From Phycisphaerales bacterium (lineage in GTDB: Bacteria; Planctomycetota; Phycisphaerae; Phycisphaerales; UBA1924), in the NCBI GenBank assembly GCA_026982335.1, contig JALSHH010000053.1, forward strand, positions 1 to 64,000: a DNA stretch of 64,000 nucleotides, read 5' to 3'. This document shows positions 26,549 to 34,419 of the stretch, piece by piece. The stretch's first letter is position 1; each line of letters starts with the position of its first letter. The notes beneath the pieces were generated by a model, which did no database searches, was not told where the DNA came from, and saw nothing but the letters and a program-made list of their open reading frames with translations. The translations under genes and the position numbers were made by a program.

Positions 26549-27742
26549 ATGACCACCGCAGCGACCCAAACCAGCACAACCATCAACTCCGACCCATTGA
26601 CCCTCATTGATGTCGATCATGTCCGGTTCTATGTCGGCAATGCCAAGCAGGCTGCTTATTTCTATGCCCATACCTTTGGCTTTCGCATCGACCAAGTCGC
26701 CGACCTCACCACTGGTTCGCGTGAAGAAGCCGATTACCTCCTCACCCAAGGCAACATCCGCATCCTGCTCACGACCCCACTCAACAAAGACCATCCTGCC
26801 GCCGAAGAAATCAAGCTCTATGGCGATGGTATCAAAGAAGTTGCCCTCACCGTCGAAGATGCTACTGCCGCTTACAATAAAGCAATCAGCAATGGTGCCG
26901 AGTGTGCCCAAGCACCTCGCACGCTTAAAGATGAAAAAGGCACGGTCACGGTCGCCTCGATCAAAATCTATGGAAGAGTCATCCACACATTTGTCTCCAG
27001 AACTGGAGAATACAACCATGAGAACCTTCGCAAGGGCGGCCCCTTCATGCCGAACTTCAAGAAGGTTGAATCCGAACTCAATACCTACAACGAGCAAAAT
27101 CCCTGTGGCTTGATGTATTGCGACCACTTCGTCGGCAATGTTGAAGAGGGTAAAATGGACTATTGGGTCAAGTGGTATGAAAATGTCATGGGCTTTGAGA
27201 TGTTCAAACACTTCGATGACAATGATATTTCGACAGAGTACTCAGCTCTTATGTCCAAGGTCATGGCCAGTGGCAACAACCTCATCAAAATGCCCATCAA
27301 CGAGCCCGCCGATGGTGTCAAAAAGAGCCAAATCCTCGAATACCTCGAATGGCATAACATGACGCCAGGAGTGCAGCATCTAGCCTTCCGCACAGACGAT
27401 GGGCTCAAAACCGTTGCCGAACTTCGAAGGCGAGGAGTAGATTTCCTTTCGATGCCTGACACATATTATGAACTCGTATGGGATCGCGTTGAAAGAATGC
27501 TCAAAGAGCATGGTCATGAAGGTGTTAAAGAGGATCATCAGCGTATCAAGGACCTTGGTATTCTCGTTGACGCTGACGATGAAGGCTACCTCCTCCAACT
27601 CTTTACCAAACCTCTTCAAGATCGTCCAACTTTCTTCATCGAAATCATCTGCCGCCGCGGCAGCCAAAGTTTCGGCAAAGGCAACTTCAAAGCCCTCTTC
27701 GAGAGCCTTGAACTCGAACAGGAACGCCGAGGAAATTTGTAA
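26549..27742 (+). CDS. hppD: 4-hydroxyphenylpyruvate dioxygenase
   Basis: 397 aa from ATG 26549; a longer frame overlapping pyk is rejected. Two vicinal-oxygen-chelate halves: the N-terminal one begins VDHVRFYVGNAKQAAYFY, and the C-terminal one carries metal ligands in CDHFVGNVEEG, GVQHLAFRTDD and a Glu in FFIEIICRRGSQSFGKGNFKALF, the diagnostic HPPD C-terminus. It turns 4-hydroxyphenylpyruvate into homogentisate. The next enzyme of the pathway, homogentisate dioxygenase, is 2.2 kb away on the other strand. Confidence 0.95.
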   Translation: MTTAATQTSTTINSDPLTLIDVDHVRFYVGNAKQAAYFYAHTFGFRIDQVADLTTGSREEADYLLTQGNIRILLTTPLNKDHPAAEEIKLYGDGIKEVALTVEDATAAYNKAISNGAECAQAPRTLKDEKGTVTVASIKIYGRVIHTFVSRTGEYNHENLRKGGPFMPNFKKVESELNTYNEQNPCGLMYCDHFVGNVEEGKMDYWVKWYENVMGFEMFKHFDDNDISTEYSALMSKVMASGNNLIKMPINEPADGVKKSQILEYLEWHNMTPGVQHLAFRTDDGLKTVAELRRRGVDFLSMPDTYYELVWDRVERMLKEHGHEGVKEDHQRIKDLGILVDADDEGYLLQLFTKPLQDRPTFFIEIICRRGSQSFGKGNFKALFESLELEQERRGNL

Positions 27743-27869
27743 ACGACTTTCAGAATGAATAGGCCTCAATAGTGTTCCTTCACACGCTCTGGCCAAAGGG
27801 AAAACCGTTACCCATAAATACACTGAGCATAAGGTTTACTCCCTAGGACGGGCAGATTGTCAGCCACCC

Positions 27870-27898
27870 AACGCCCGCGCTCAGCGCGGGCGTTTTCT
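27870..27898 (+). terminator. Rho-independent terminator after hppD
   Basis: ACGCCCGCGC pairs with GCGCGGGCGT around a 3-nt TCA loop and is followed by TTTT. It is 128 nt beyond the hppD stop. Confidence 0.9.
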
Positions 27899-28005
27899 AT
27901 TGAAAATTCCGATTTTCCGGGTTATTTCACCTGTATGCCTCACCCCCCATTTCCCCTGCGCCCAAGCATGGCCCACACGCCCTTTATTTAGGAGGCTGTA
28001 GGTAC

Positions 28006-28021
28006 CCAGTGCGATCACTGG
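28006..28021 (+). promoter_or_regulatory. Inverted repeat before the PEP-CTERM-like gene
   Basis: CCAGTG-CGAT-CACTGG is a perfect 6-bp inverted repeat ending 24 nt before the start codon of the downstream gene. It could be an operator or a 5' UTR hairpin close to the RBS (AAAGGGGG). Confidence 0.35.
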
Positions 28022-28045
28022 CACCAACACCAAAGGGGGCACACC

Positions 28046-28666
28046 ATGCACCGACGAATTGCCTTAGTCTTGATCGCCGCGACCGGATTTGCAGCCAACG
28101 CTGATATTGTCCGGGTCGATGAGTTCTCTTCCTTGCAGTTTGAGGGGTTCAATAACCTCGATATGAAAACATTTGACCGAAACCCCGTCTCCGTATTCAA
28201 CGGCATGGGGGAAGTGCTCAATACCAAAGGCTCATTCCTCCACACCACCGGCGGGTGGGCTTTGGGCTCTGGTGATTGGCAGGGTAGAACCAACGCCTAT
28301 GAAGGCGCAAAGATGCTTGGCAACACCACCGGCGGCATCGAATATCGATTCAATACCGCCCAAAAATCCTTCGGCGGGTTCTTTGCCACCATCGCCGAGG
28401 TACCTGATGCCAACATCAAGTTCTTCGACGGCGACACCCTCATTGGTTCCGACCAACTCTTGGCAGCCGTCGGAGGGGACTGGTCATGGAACGGGTGGGC
28501 CAGCGATCTTAACTTTAATCGAGTCACCATCGAATCCAACTATCGCAATCGTGGTGGGTTCCTTATGCACGATGCCGTGCGCGTGCTCACCACCCAAGTT
28601 CCTGCCCCGGGATCACTGGCCCTACTCACTGCTGGACTTCTCATCAATACGCGCCGTCGGCGATAA
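28046..28666 (+). CDS. Secreted protein with PEP-CTERM-like sorting tail
   Basis: 206 aa. A signal peptide (cleavage likely after ANA, about residue 19) is followed by a beta-rich extracellular domain of about 160 residues (MGEVLNTKGSFLHTTGG, KSFGGFFATIAEVPDANIKFFDG). The last 22 residues are PAPGSLALLTAGLLI then RRRR, the PEP-CTERM layout in which PAP replaces the usual PEP. Such tails are recognised by exosortase-type sorting systems; the cognate exosortase is not in this window. SD GGGGG precedes the ATG. Function of the exported domain is unknown. Confidence 0.78.
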   Translation: MHRRIALVLIAATGFAANADIVRVDEFSSLQFEGFNNLDMKTFDRNPVSVFNGMGEVLNTKGSFLHTTGGWALGSGDWQGRTNAYEGAKMLGNTTGGIEYRFNTAQKSFGGFFATIAEVPDANIKFFDGDTLIGSDQLLAAVGGDWSWNGWASDLNFNRVTIESNYRNRGGFLMHDAVRVLTTQVPAPGSLALLTAGLLINTRRRR

Positions 28667-28761
28667 CTCAATGTTCAAAAACTCATACAACCTCCGAAGG
28701 CTGCCGGTCATGTGATTGGCAGTTTTCTTTTGGCTTGAATGCCGACCTACCATCGAGCACC

Positions 28762-29232
28762 ATGAATATCATCGAGAAAATCCGCGATACGGAAATCAAA
28801 CTCCGCTCTCAGACCGACCCGGTCAAAGTCCTCGAATCATGGACGATGCTCGGGCGTTTGCTCGGCAGGACACCCGTGGATCAAGCCGAACTCAAACGCA
28901 TCACCGAAGAGCGCGATGCTGTCGGGCTTGATGTCATGATCTCCAAACTCGAAGACCCTGATGCTTTCAAGCCCAAGGAAGAAGCAATTCCCGACTATTC
29001 GCAAGCCGAGCTCAACGAAGCCCTGCGTGCCTTTCGTCATCGGCTCAAGTTCAAAAAACTCGACGCGGAATCCAAAATCTCCCAGCGAGATGTTACCACA
29101 GGAAAAAGTGCCAACATCGAATCCATCCAACCTCCAGGCCCATCTGAGTTTGACCCGAGAATCTGGAAGGCACTGGTCAAAGCCGGAATGCTCGTCGAAG
29201 CTGGGCAAGGGTTCTATCACGAGCCTCGCTAA
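28762..29232 (+). CDS. Hypothetical protein
   Basis: 156 aa from ATG 28762. Soluble, charged and mostly helical, with no signal peptide or membrane segment. The N-terminal half (KIRDTEIKLRSQTDPVKVLESW) looks like a helical bundle; the C-terminus ends in an ordered-looking block, PRIWKALVKAGMLVEAGQGFYH. No family is recognised. It is convergent with the isomerase gene, with only 6 nt between stops. Confidence 0.65.
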   Translation: MNIIEKIRDTEIKLRSQTDPVKVLESWTMLGRLLGRTPVDQAELKRITEERDAVGLDVMISKLEDPDAFKPKEEAIPDYSQAELNEALRAFRHRLKFKKLDAESKISQRDVTTGKSANIESIQPPGPSEFDPRIWKALVKAGMLVEAGQGFYHEPR

Positions 29233-29238
29233 ACAGGG

Positions 29239-29811
29239 TCACATACCCCGTTCGATCGCCCCAACGAGCGCATGCAAGATCAGCATGTGTAGTTCCTGAA
29301 TACGATCGCTCGTCTTTCCAGGTACGATCCATTGAACATCACCCATCCCTGCGAGCGCCCCGCCGCCCTTACCCAGCAGCAGCCCGACCAACATCCCCTT
29401 CCTCTTGGCAACCTCAACCGCCTTGATGATGTTGGCACTATTCCCGCTCGTGGACATGGCGACAAGCACATCGCCCTTCGATCCAACCCCATCGATCCAA
29501 CGCGAAAAAATCGCATCAAATCCATAATCATTGCCAACACAGGTGATATGCCCCGCATCGGCGCATGCAATCGCGGGGATCGACGGGCGGTCATCGCGGT
29601 ACCGTCCGGTGAGTTCTTCACAGAAGTGAATCGCATCGGCGCACGACCCGCCGTTGCCAATTGCGAGAATCTTCCCCCCAACTTTGATCTGTTCGACACA
29701 TCGCTTGCCCAGTTCTTCGACTTTAATCGCATTGGAGGCATCCTCCGCGAAGTCACCCGCCAACGACGCATACATCGAAAACTCAGATTGCACCACCAAT
29801 TCATTGTTCAT
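29239..29811 (-). CDS. gmhA: SIS-domain isomerase, D-sedoheptulose-7-phosphate isomerase-like
   Basis: 190 aa. A SIS domain with AIGNGGSCADAIHFCEELTGRY, MSTSGNSANIIKAVEVAK and a C-terminal IQELHMLILHALVGAIE with the metal/catalytic His, as in GmhA. GmhA makes D-glycero-D-manno-heptose 7-phosphate for LPS core heptose. Presence of lpxB in the window fits an outer membrane. The usual Ser/Ala in NGGSAADA is Cys here. Other SIS phosphosugar isomerases (DiaA type) are possible. Confidence 0.8.
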   Translation of the reverse strand: MNNELVVQSEFSMYASLAGDFAEDASNAIKVEELGKRCVEQIKVGGKILAIGNGGSCADAIHFCEELTGRYRDDRPSIPAIACADAGHITCVGNDYGFDAIFSRWIDGVGSKGDVLVAMSTSGNSANIIKAVEVAKRKGMLVGLLLGKGGGALAGMGDVQWIVPGKTSDRIQELHMLILHALVGAIERGM

Positions 29812-29852
29812 GCGAAATGATAGGTTCCTATCCCATAATGTGAGCGCATAAA

Positions 29853-29885
29853 GAACCCATACTCAAAAGCATGGGCTGAGGGTTC
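29853..29885 (-). terminator. Possible weak terminator after hmgA
   Basis: GAACCC (29853-29858) pairs with GGGTTC (29880-29885), with an alternative inner pair CCCAT/ATGGG, 20 nt after the hmgA stop on the minus strand. Only a short T-rich stretch follows, so the call is weak. Confidence 0.35.
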
Positions 29886-29904
29886 CTACGAAGGAATTTC
29901 AAGA

Positions 29905-31218
29905 TCAATCCCAAGTGTTGATCGGGTTATCGTCCGAACTGGTCTCTTCGGCATCGGCACCACGAATCTCGCCGGGTGCGAAGTGATCCTGACGCCAAGA
30001 TTCAGGATAATCAGGATCATCCAACTCCATACACGCCTTGGTCGGGAACATCGGACGGAAGGTGTCGCACATCACCGCCAACTCATCGGTCCATTTCTTG
30101 CCCAAAGATGCCTCAACCGTGCCGGGGTGAGGTCCATGAGCCAACCCTTGAGGATGCAGACTGATTGAACCAGAAGAAATCCCTCGGCGGGCTTTGTAGT
30201 TGCCATCGACATAGTACATGATCTCGTCCGAATCGATGTTGCTGTGGTTGTAAGGCACCACGATCGCATCGGGATGGAAATCCAGCGCCCGTGGACAGAA
30301 CGAGCAGATCAGGAAGTTATACGCTTCGAATGTCAAATGAATCGGAGGCGGCATGTGCAGCTGTCCAGTGATCGGCGCAAACTCATGGATATTGAAGCAA
30401 TACGGGTAGTAGCATCCGTCCCACCCGACCACTTCAAGCGGATGGTATGGATAGATGTATGAGTGGATCGTGTTGCGTGCTTTGATCCGCACCTCAAACT
30501 CACCCTTCTCGTCATACGCCAGTGGATGATCAGCATCCTCAAATGGTACACGGATATCACGCTCACAAAACGGTGCGTGTTCGAGGAACTGCCCTGTTTT
30601 CTTGGCCTTGTAACTTGAAGGCGGCGCAATGTGGCTCGCATTGCAAGACTCAAAGCAGATAAACTTGCCAAGTGGCATCTGTTCTTTGGTATACCCTCCA
30701 AAGGCCTCGTTGTCCGACCCATCATCAGGGCGCTCATCAAAAATAATTTTGTAAATCACACCCTTGGGCATGACGATGTAGTCCTTGGGAACAAACTTGA
30801 GTGTACCAAACATGGTATACACGGTACCCGAACCATAGTGGATGAACATCAACTCGTCGCCTTGCCCATTTTTATAATGGTACGCCAGTTGGGTCTCAGG
30901 CTGACACACGCTCATCTCAACATCATCATTCCCAAGAAGCACTATGCGTCCAGTTACGGCGTCGCCACCTTTCTTGACCTGCTGAGTCAGCACATGTTGC
31001 TGACGAAGTGTGTCTTGCTCGACATATTCAACCTTGGTTGAATACAGCTTCTTCCATCCGATCACTTGCGTCGGCGGATGGATGTGATACATCGTCGATG
31101 TTGGTCCGGAAAACCCTTCAGTACCAAAAACTTCTTCAGAGTACAAAGCTCCATCGGGACGGCGAAACTGAATGTGACGCTTCTTGGGCAACTTGCCCAT
31201 TGACATGTAGTACGGCAT
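29905..31218 (-). CDS. hmgA: Homogentisate 1,2-dioxygenase
   Basis: 437 aa. Starts MPYYMSMGKLPKKRHIQFRRPDG, a bacterial HGD opening. The cupin-type core carries IHEFAPITGQLHMPPPIHLTFEA and then VDGNYKARRG, GSISLHPQGLAHGPHPG with the iron-binding His. It opens the homogentisate ring to maleylacetoacetate in tyrosine degradation. Downstream isomerase and fumarylacetoacetase genes are not in the window. ATG 31206 is an alternative start. A possible extended -10 promoter lies about 115 bp upstream. Confidence 0.93.
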   Translation of the reverse strand: MPYYMSMGKLPKKRHIQFRRPDGALYSEEVFGTEGFSGPTSTMYHIHPPTQVIGWKKLYSTKVEYVEQDTLRQQHVLTQQVKKGGDAVTGRIVLLGNDDVEMSVCQPETQLAYHYKNGQGDELMFIHYGSGTVYTMFGTLKFVPKDYIVMPKGVIYKIIFDERPDDGSDNEAFGGYTKEQMPLGKFICFESCNASHIAPPSSYKAKKTGQFLEHAPFCERDIRVPFEDADHPLAYDEKGEFEVRIKARNTIHSYIYPYHPLEVVGWDGCYYPYCFNIHEFAPITGQLHMPPPIHLTFEAYNFLICSFCPRALDFHPDAIVVPYNHSNIDSDEIMYYVDGNYKARRGISSGSISLHPQGLAHGPHPGTVEASLGKKWTDELAVMCDTFRPMFPTKACMELDDPDYPESWRQDHFAPGEIRGADAEETSSDDNPINTWD

Positions 31219-31478
31219 CGAAAATCAACCTCATTCTTCCCCGGCCAAAAGCAGACACTGGTGCTTCGGTAGGGAGGGCGTTGGTATAGTGTGGTGCACC
31301 GGGCCAAAGAGCAGGCTCGGCATGGATACAAATCATAGCACACAAAGAGTGCATATCGACCAGCAAACCCTTGCACAGAAGGGGTGTGTACGGGTAGGAA
31401 ATGATATTGACCCAAAACTCAAGGCCTTTTTGAAACCAGACCGATAAAACACCTCAATGAGGAATCGAGGCTACCAAG
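31219..31478. other. Intergenic region between hmgA and the pseudokinase gene
   Basis: No gene is supported in the stretch between the divergent hmgA start (31218) and the promoter at 31479. It holds the candidate hmgA promoter and is otherwise unremarkable. Confidence 0.55.
31332..31340 (-). promoter_or_regulatory. Candidate extended -10 promoter for hmgA
   Basis: On the minus strand TGC-TATGAT (31340-31332) is an extended -10 element about 115 bp before the hmgA start. No clear -35 was seen at the usual distance. Confidence 0.35.
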
Positions 31479-31508
31479 TTGAACCTGTGGGAGACAGAGC
31501 GGTATAAT
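31479..31508 (+). promoter_or_regulatory. Sigma70-type promoter of the pseudokinase gene
   Basis: TTGAAC (31479-31484), an 18-bp spacer and a perfect TATAAT (31503-31508). Transcription would start near 31515, leaving about 140 nt of leader before the chosen ATG at 31654. Confidence 0.7.
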
Positions 31509-31653
31509 CCGGTTGCGAATCGAGCAGGGTGCAGATCACACATACCGTCTCACCTATACTCCTGTCCCAGATTCCTCAATTGCATGCGGAATCAAAGCTC
31601 AACCAAAATACCTCTACCAATCATGGATACGCAATACAGATGAGCGACAACGC

Positions 31654-32535
31654 ATGAGCACGATGCTCCGACACGAATATTTTGGCCCTTATAAGCTCAT
31701 CCGACCCCTCGGCTACGCTCATGGTGCAGCAAGATTTGTTGTCCTCTGTAATCGCACCGATACGAACTATCTCCTCTACCGCTTCCAACGCATCAATAAC
31801 CACAAATTTCGCCGAAACCTTTTTGATGCCTTTGTCAAGATGAGTACGCTCGATCATCCCCATCTACTCAAAATTAAATCAGTTTCCTACGACGATCACG
31901 GGCAGCTCTGTATCATCACACCCTACACGGGGAATCACGACGGACTCGTTCTGCTTGATGATCTCCTCGAAATCCGAGGCGGAAAACTTAGTGTTGCAGA
32001 AACTGCCCGGGCACTCGAGCATCTTCTCGATGCGATCGCATCGGCCCATGCGAAACACATCTTCAACGGTCCAATTAATCCATCGGACATCTTGGTTGAT
32101 CGCTATGGGGCCCTCCAAATTCAGTTCTATGGATTGACCGCCCTAACTCAGGACCAAAGAGTCAGTTCCCACGATCATCGGTGTGATCACACAAGCGATG
32201 CTCATGCAAGTAATGTTGCTGATGAAATCCGTTCAATTGTCAGTCTTGGATACACGATGCTTACCGGGCTCAAGCCAAGAAGTGACCGGATCGCACCATC
32301 ACGCGTCATCAAAAAACTCGATCGGAACTGGGATACATGGTTCGACATCGGGCTCGATCCTATCGACGGCTTTGATACCCTCGATCATGCCATCAATGCT
32401 CTTCCGACTCGACCAAGATGTTCGGAATGGCTCACCAACAAGTCGCCCCGTCGCCCTCAAGTTCATATCGGTTCAATGCTGCGTCGATTCCGTACTGTTT
32501 CGGCATCTGATCCGCAGTCTTCCTCCAAAAAATAA
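31654..32535 (+). CDS. Protein-kinase-like protein lacking catalytic residues (pseudokinase)
   Basis: 293 aa from ATG 31654. A longer frame from TTG 31513 is rejected because the promoter's start site falls at about 31515. The fold reads as a Hanks-type kinase: YKLIRPLGYAHGAARFVVL (glycine loop), HPHLLKIKSVSYDDHGQLCIITPYT (strands and hinge), then IFNGPINPSDILV where active kinases have HRDLKPSNI, and QFYGL in place of DFG. The VAIK lysine is also missing (LLYRF). Binding of ATP and catalysis are therefore unlikely. A role as scaffold or sensor is inference. No membrane segment follows. Confidence 0.75.
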   Translation: MSTMLRHEYFGPYKLIRPLGYAHGAARFVVLCNRTDTNYLLYRFQRINNHKFRRNLFDAFVKMSTLDHPHLLKIKSVSYDDHGQLCIITPYTGNHDGLVLLDDLLEIRGGKLSVAETARALEHLLDAIASAHAKHIFNGPINPSDILVDRYGALQIQFYGLTALTQDQRVSSHDHRCDHTSDAHASNVADEIRSIVSLGYTMLTGLKPRSDRIAPSRVIKKLDRNWDTWFDIGLDPIDGFDTLDHAINALPTRPRCSEWLTNKSPRRPQVHIGSMLRRFRTVSASDPQSSSKK

Positions 32536-32572
32536 ATCTGAGCTCCCACCCGGATTCGCCCATCAAAGCTGC

Positions 32573-34255
32573 TCAATCTTCTTGGGATGTCGGGCTTGCT
32601 TTGTCTGTGGACTCCGACAAGTCATTGTTCGGCGAATTGTCCTCATTAACATTAACAGCCCCCGCAGCCGATCGGACTTGAGCAACCTGCTCTTCCGTGA
32701 GCGCATCACCAAACAATTCGAGCATGAAAAGCCCGATTCGTTTGCGAAGCTCTACATCAGGTGTCCGGTGAATCGCAGCTAACCAAAGCTCAGAATCGGT
32801 GCTCATTCCAAAGGCTTCATCAAACTTCCCCAAAAGAATCAACGAAACAATTTGGATCGAAGTAATCTTGCTTTGATCCGCAAGGTCAAGCGGAACACCA
32901 TCGAGTGCAATCGCTGCTTCAAAGGCGCGGTTAGGGCGCAAATCATCAAGCTCTATCTGGGCAAGCAGGATGATCCCCTTGGCAACCCGGGCCGTCATCT
33001 CAATATCCCCATTGAGCAAACGATTGAGCAATAAAACCGCCTTCTCCGAATCAAGGTCCGCCAGTCGAACAGCCTCGGCAAGTCGGTCATCCTCAAGGGC
33101 TGCTCCCATGCGCACAATTGCATCCCGTCGCGTGTGCTCGTCAGGATAGGGCAGCGAAACAAGCCGGCGCAACCCCTCGGGAGTTGCTCGATGCCGAATC
33201 AACGAATCACTCGCTGCTTTGAACAACCGGTCGTTTTCCTCCGCTGCCTGTACAAGCAGCTCGACCGAACGGGGGGTTTCTACTAAAGCACTGGCAGCCC
33301 ACTGTTGCTGGTCCTGATCCTTGGCAAGAAGCAACGACATCAACATCCTGAGATCTGAAGCATCCCCAAGTCGAGCAAGCAGTTTCATTTCTGCCTCGCG
33401 AAGTTTCTTGGGGTCTTGGGCTCGCAATCGAGCAAGCAAAATCGGATAGTGTTTTTGAGAATCCCAATATCCTGCCTGCTCAAGTGACCAGGCGGCGTTG
33501 CTTGCAGCAGCAAACGGAGAATCCGTTCGTAAAAACCACACAAAAACAGGTTCAACGGCTTCAGGGCTAGGCCAGCGAGCAATCCCCATCAACATGGGCT
33601 CAGCAGCAATTGGAGCCGTCTCACTCCCAAGTGATTTAGTCAATACCATCATCGCGTCGGGGGGAATCAGTCGAGTAATCAGCCTCGCAGCCCTGGCCCG
33701 AATCTCTGGACGCGGGTCTTGCAACATTTTCTTGGCCGCCTCACTCACTTCAGGTGCCAACACCGTATTGCTCGACAAATCACGCTCCGCCAGTTCAAAT
33801 CCAAGTTGGCGAATCTCAAGTCGAGGATCATCAAACAAATCAACAATCAGCGCCGAACGCCCCGCATCATCAAGCTCGATATGAAGGCGTCGGTAAAGAG
33901 CCAATATCTCATTGAGCTGCGTCCGTACACGCTGTGTAACCTCGGCAAGCCGAGCACCATCCTCGCCTAAATCTGGCGATACTGAATCTGAATCAACTGG
34001 TGGTCCATGTGCGAAGGCGCAAGAAGGCGAGAAATCGTGCAAACCCCGATTTTTTTTCAAAGTCCCAAAATTTTTGTCTCCCCCCCTTACTGGGGGGGGG
34101 GCTAAAAAAACCGACAAAGATTGGTCTTGATGGTTTACCAAAGTATCAGATGGAAGCACATCCCGAGAACAAGCACTGCCTGCAAAAAAGGCGACGAACA
34201 ATGATCCGTGCGCAATCACTCGCTTTTTCCGAGTTGGAATATCTGATAAGTTCAT
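32573..34255 (-). CDS. HEAT-repeat exported protein
   Basis: 560 aa. An N-terminal signal or lipoprotein-like segment (IAHGSLFVAFFAGSAC) is followed by a low-complexity linker, then HEAT/armadillo-like repeats from about residue 120 to 420 (DPRLEIRQLGFELAERDL, DPRPEIRARAARLITRL, LRRLVSLPYPDEHTRRDAIVRMG) and a helical C-terminal domain. The linker region (34050-34110) is packed with homopolymer runs. It is divergent from the TPR gene at 34420. Probable protein-interaction role at the envelope; nothing more specific can be said. Confidence 0.75.
   Translation of the reverse strand: MNLSDIPTRKKRVIAHGSLFVAFFAGSACSRDVLPSDTLVNHQDQSLSVFLAPPPVRGGDKNFGTLKKNRGLHDFSPSCAFAHGPPVDSDSVSPDLGEDGARLAEVTQRVRTQLNEILALYRRLHIELDDAGRSALIVDLFDDPRLEIRQLGFELAERDLSSNTVLAPEVSEAAKKMLQDPRPEIRARAARLITRLIPPDAMMVLTKSLGSETAPIAAEPMLMGIARWPSPEAVEPVFVWFLRTDSPFAAASNAAWSLEQAGYWDSQKHYPILLARLRAQDPKKLREAEMKLLARLGDASDLRMLMSLLLAKDQDQQQWAASALVETPRSVELLVQAAEENDRLFKAASDSLIRHRATPEGLRRLVSLPYPDEHTRRDAIVRMGAALEDDRLAEAVRLADLDSEKAVLLLNRLLNGDIEMTARVAKGIILLAQIELDDLRPNRAFEAAIALDGVPLDLADQSKITSIQIVSLILLGKFDEAFGMSTDSELWLAAIHRTPDVELRKRIGLFMLELFGDALTEEQVAQVRSAAGAVNVNEDNSPNNDLSESTDKASPTSQED
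34050..34110. repeat. Cluster of homopolymer tracts and a C/G hairpin inside the HEAT gene
   Basis: Within 61 bp lie T8 (34050-34057), C7 (34080-34086), G10 (34092-34101) and A7 (34104-34110). C7 and G10 are separated by TTACT and can pair as a strong hairpin. The frame stays open across the tracts. Confidence 0.9.
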
Positions 34256-34419
34256 GTCATCACAAACGGTGTGCTCTGAGAGATTCTCGGTCTTTCATCG
34301 GTAAATTGCCGAAGAATGATCCATAGAGTGTAGTCCGCAGGATTGATGCACGGCCTCAAAGCGGTTAGGATTGCCAACACGCATTCTCGGAAAGAGGGCA
34401 GCAAAACGAAGATCACCAT

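Larger units (their letters stand above)
27743..28045. other. Intergenic region between hppD and the PEP-CTERM-like gene
   Basis: No gene is visible in these 303 bases. They contain a strong terminator (27870-27898) and a short hairpin (28006-28021) upstream of the next gene, both listed separately. Confidence 0.6.

Noticed and set aside
26423-27211. 262-aa minus-strand open frame
   Set aside because: Antisense to hppD, which carries the metal-binding and C-terminal HPPD motifs.
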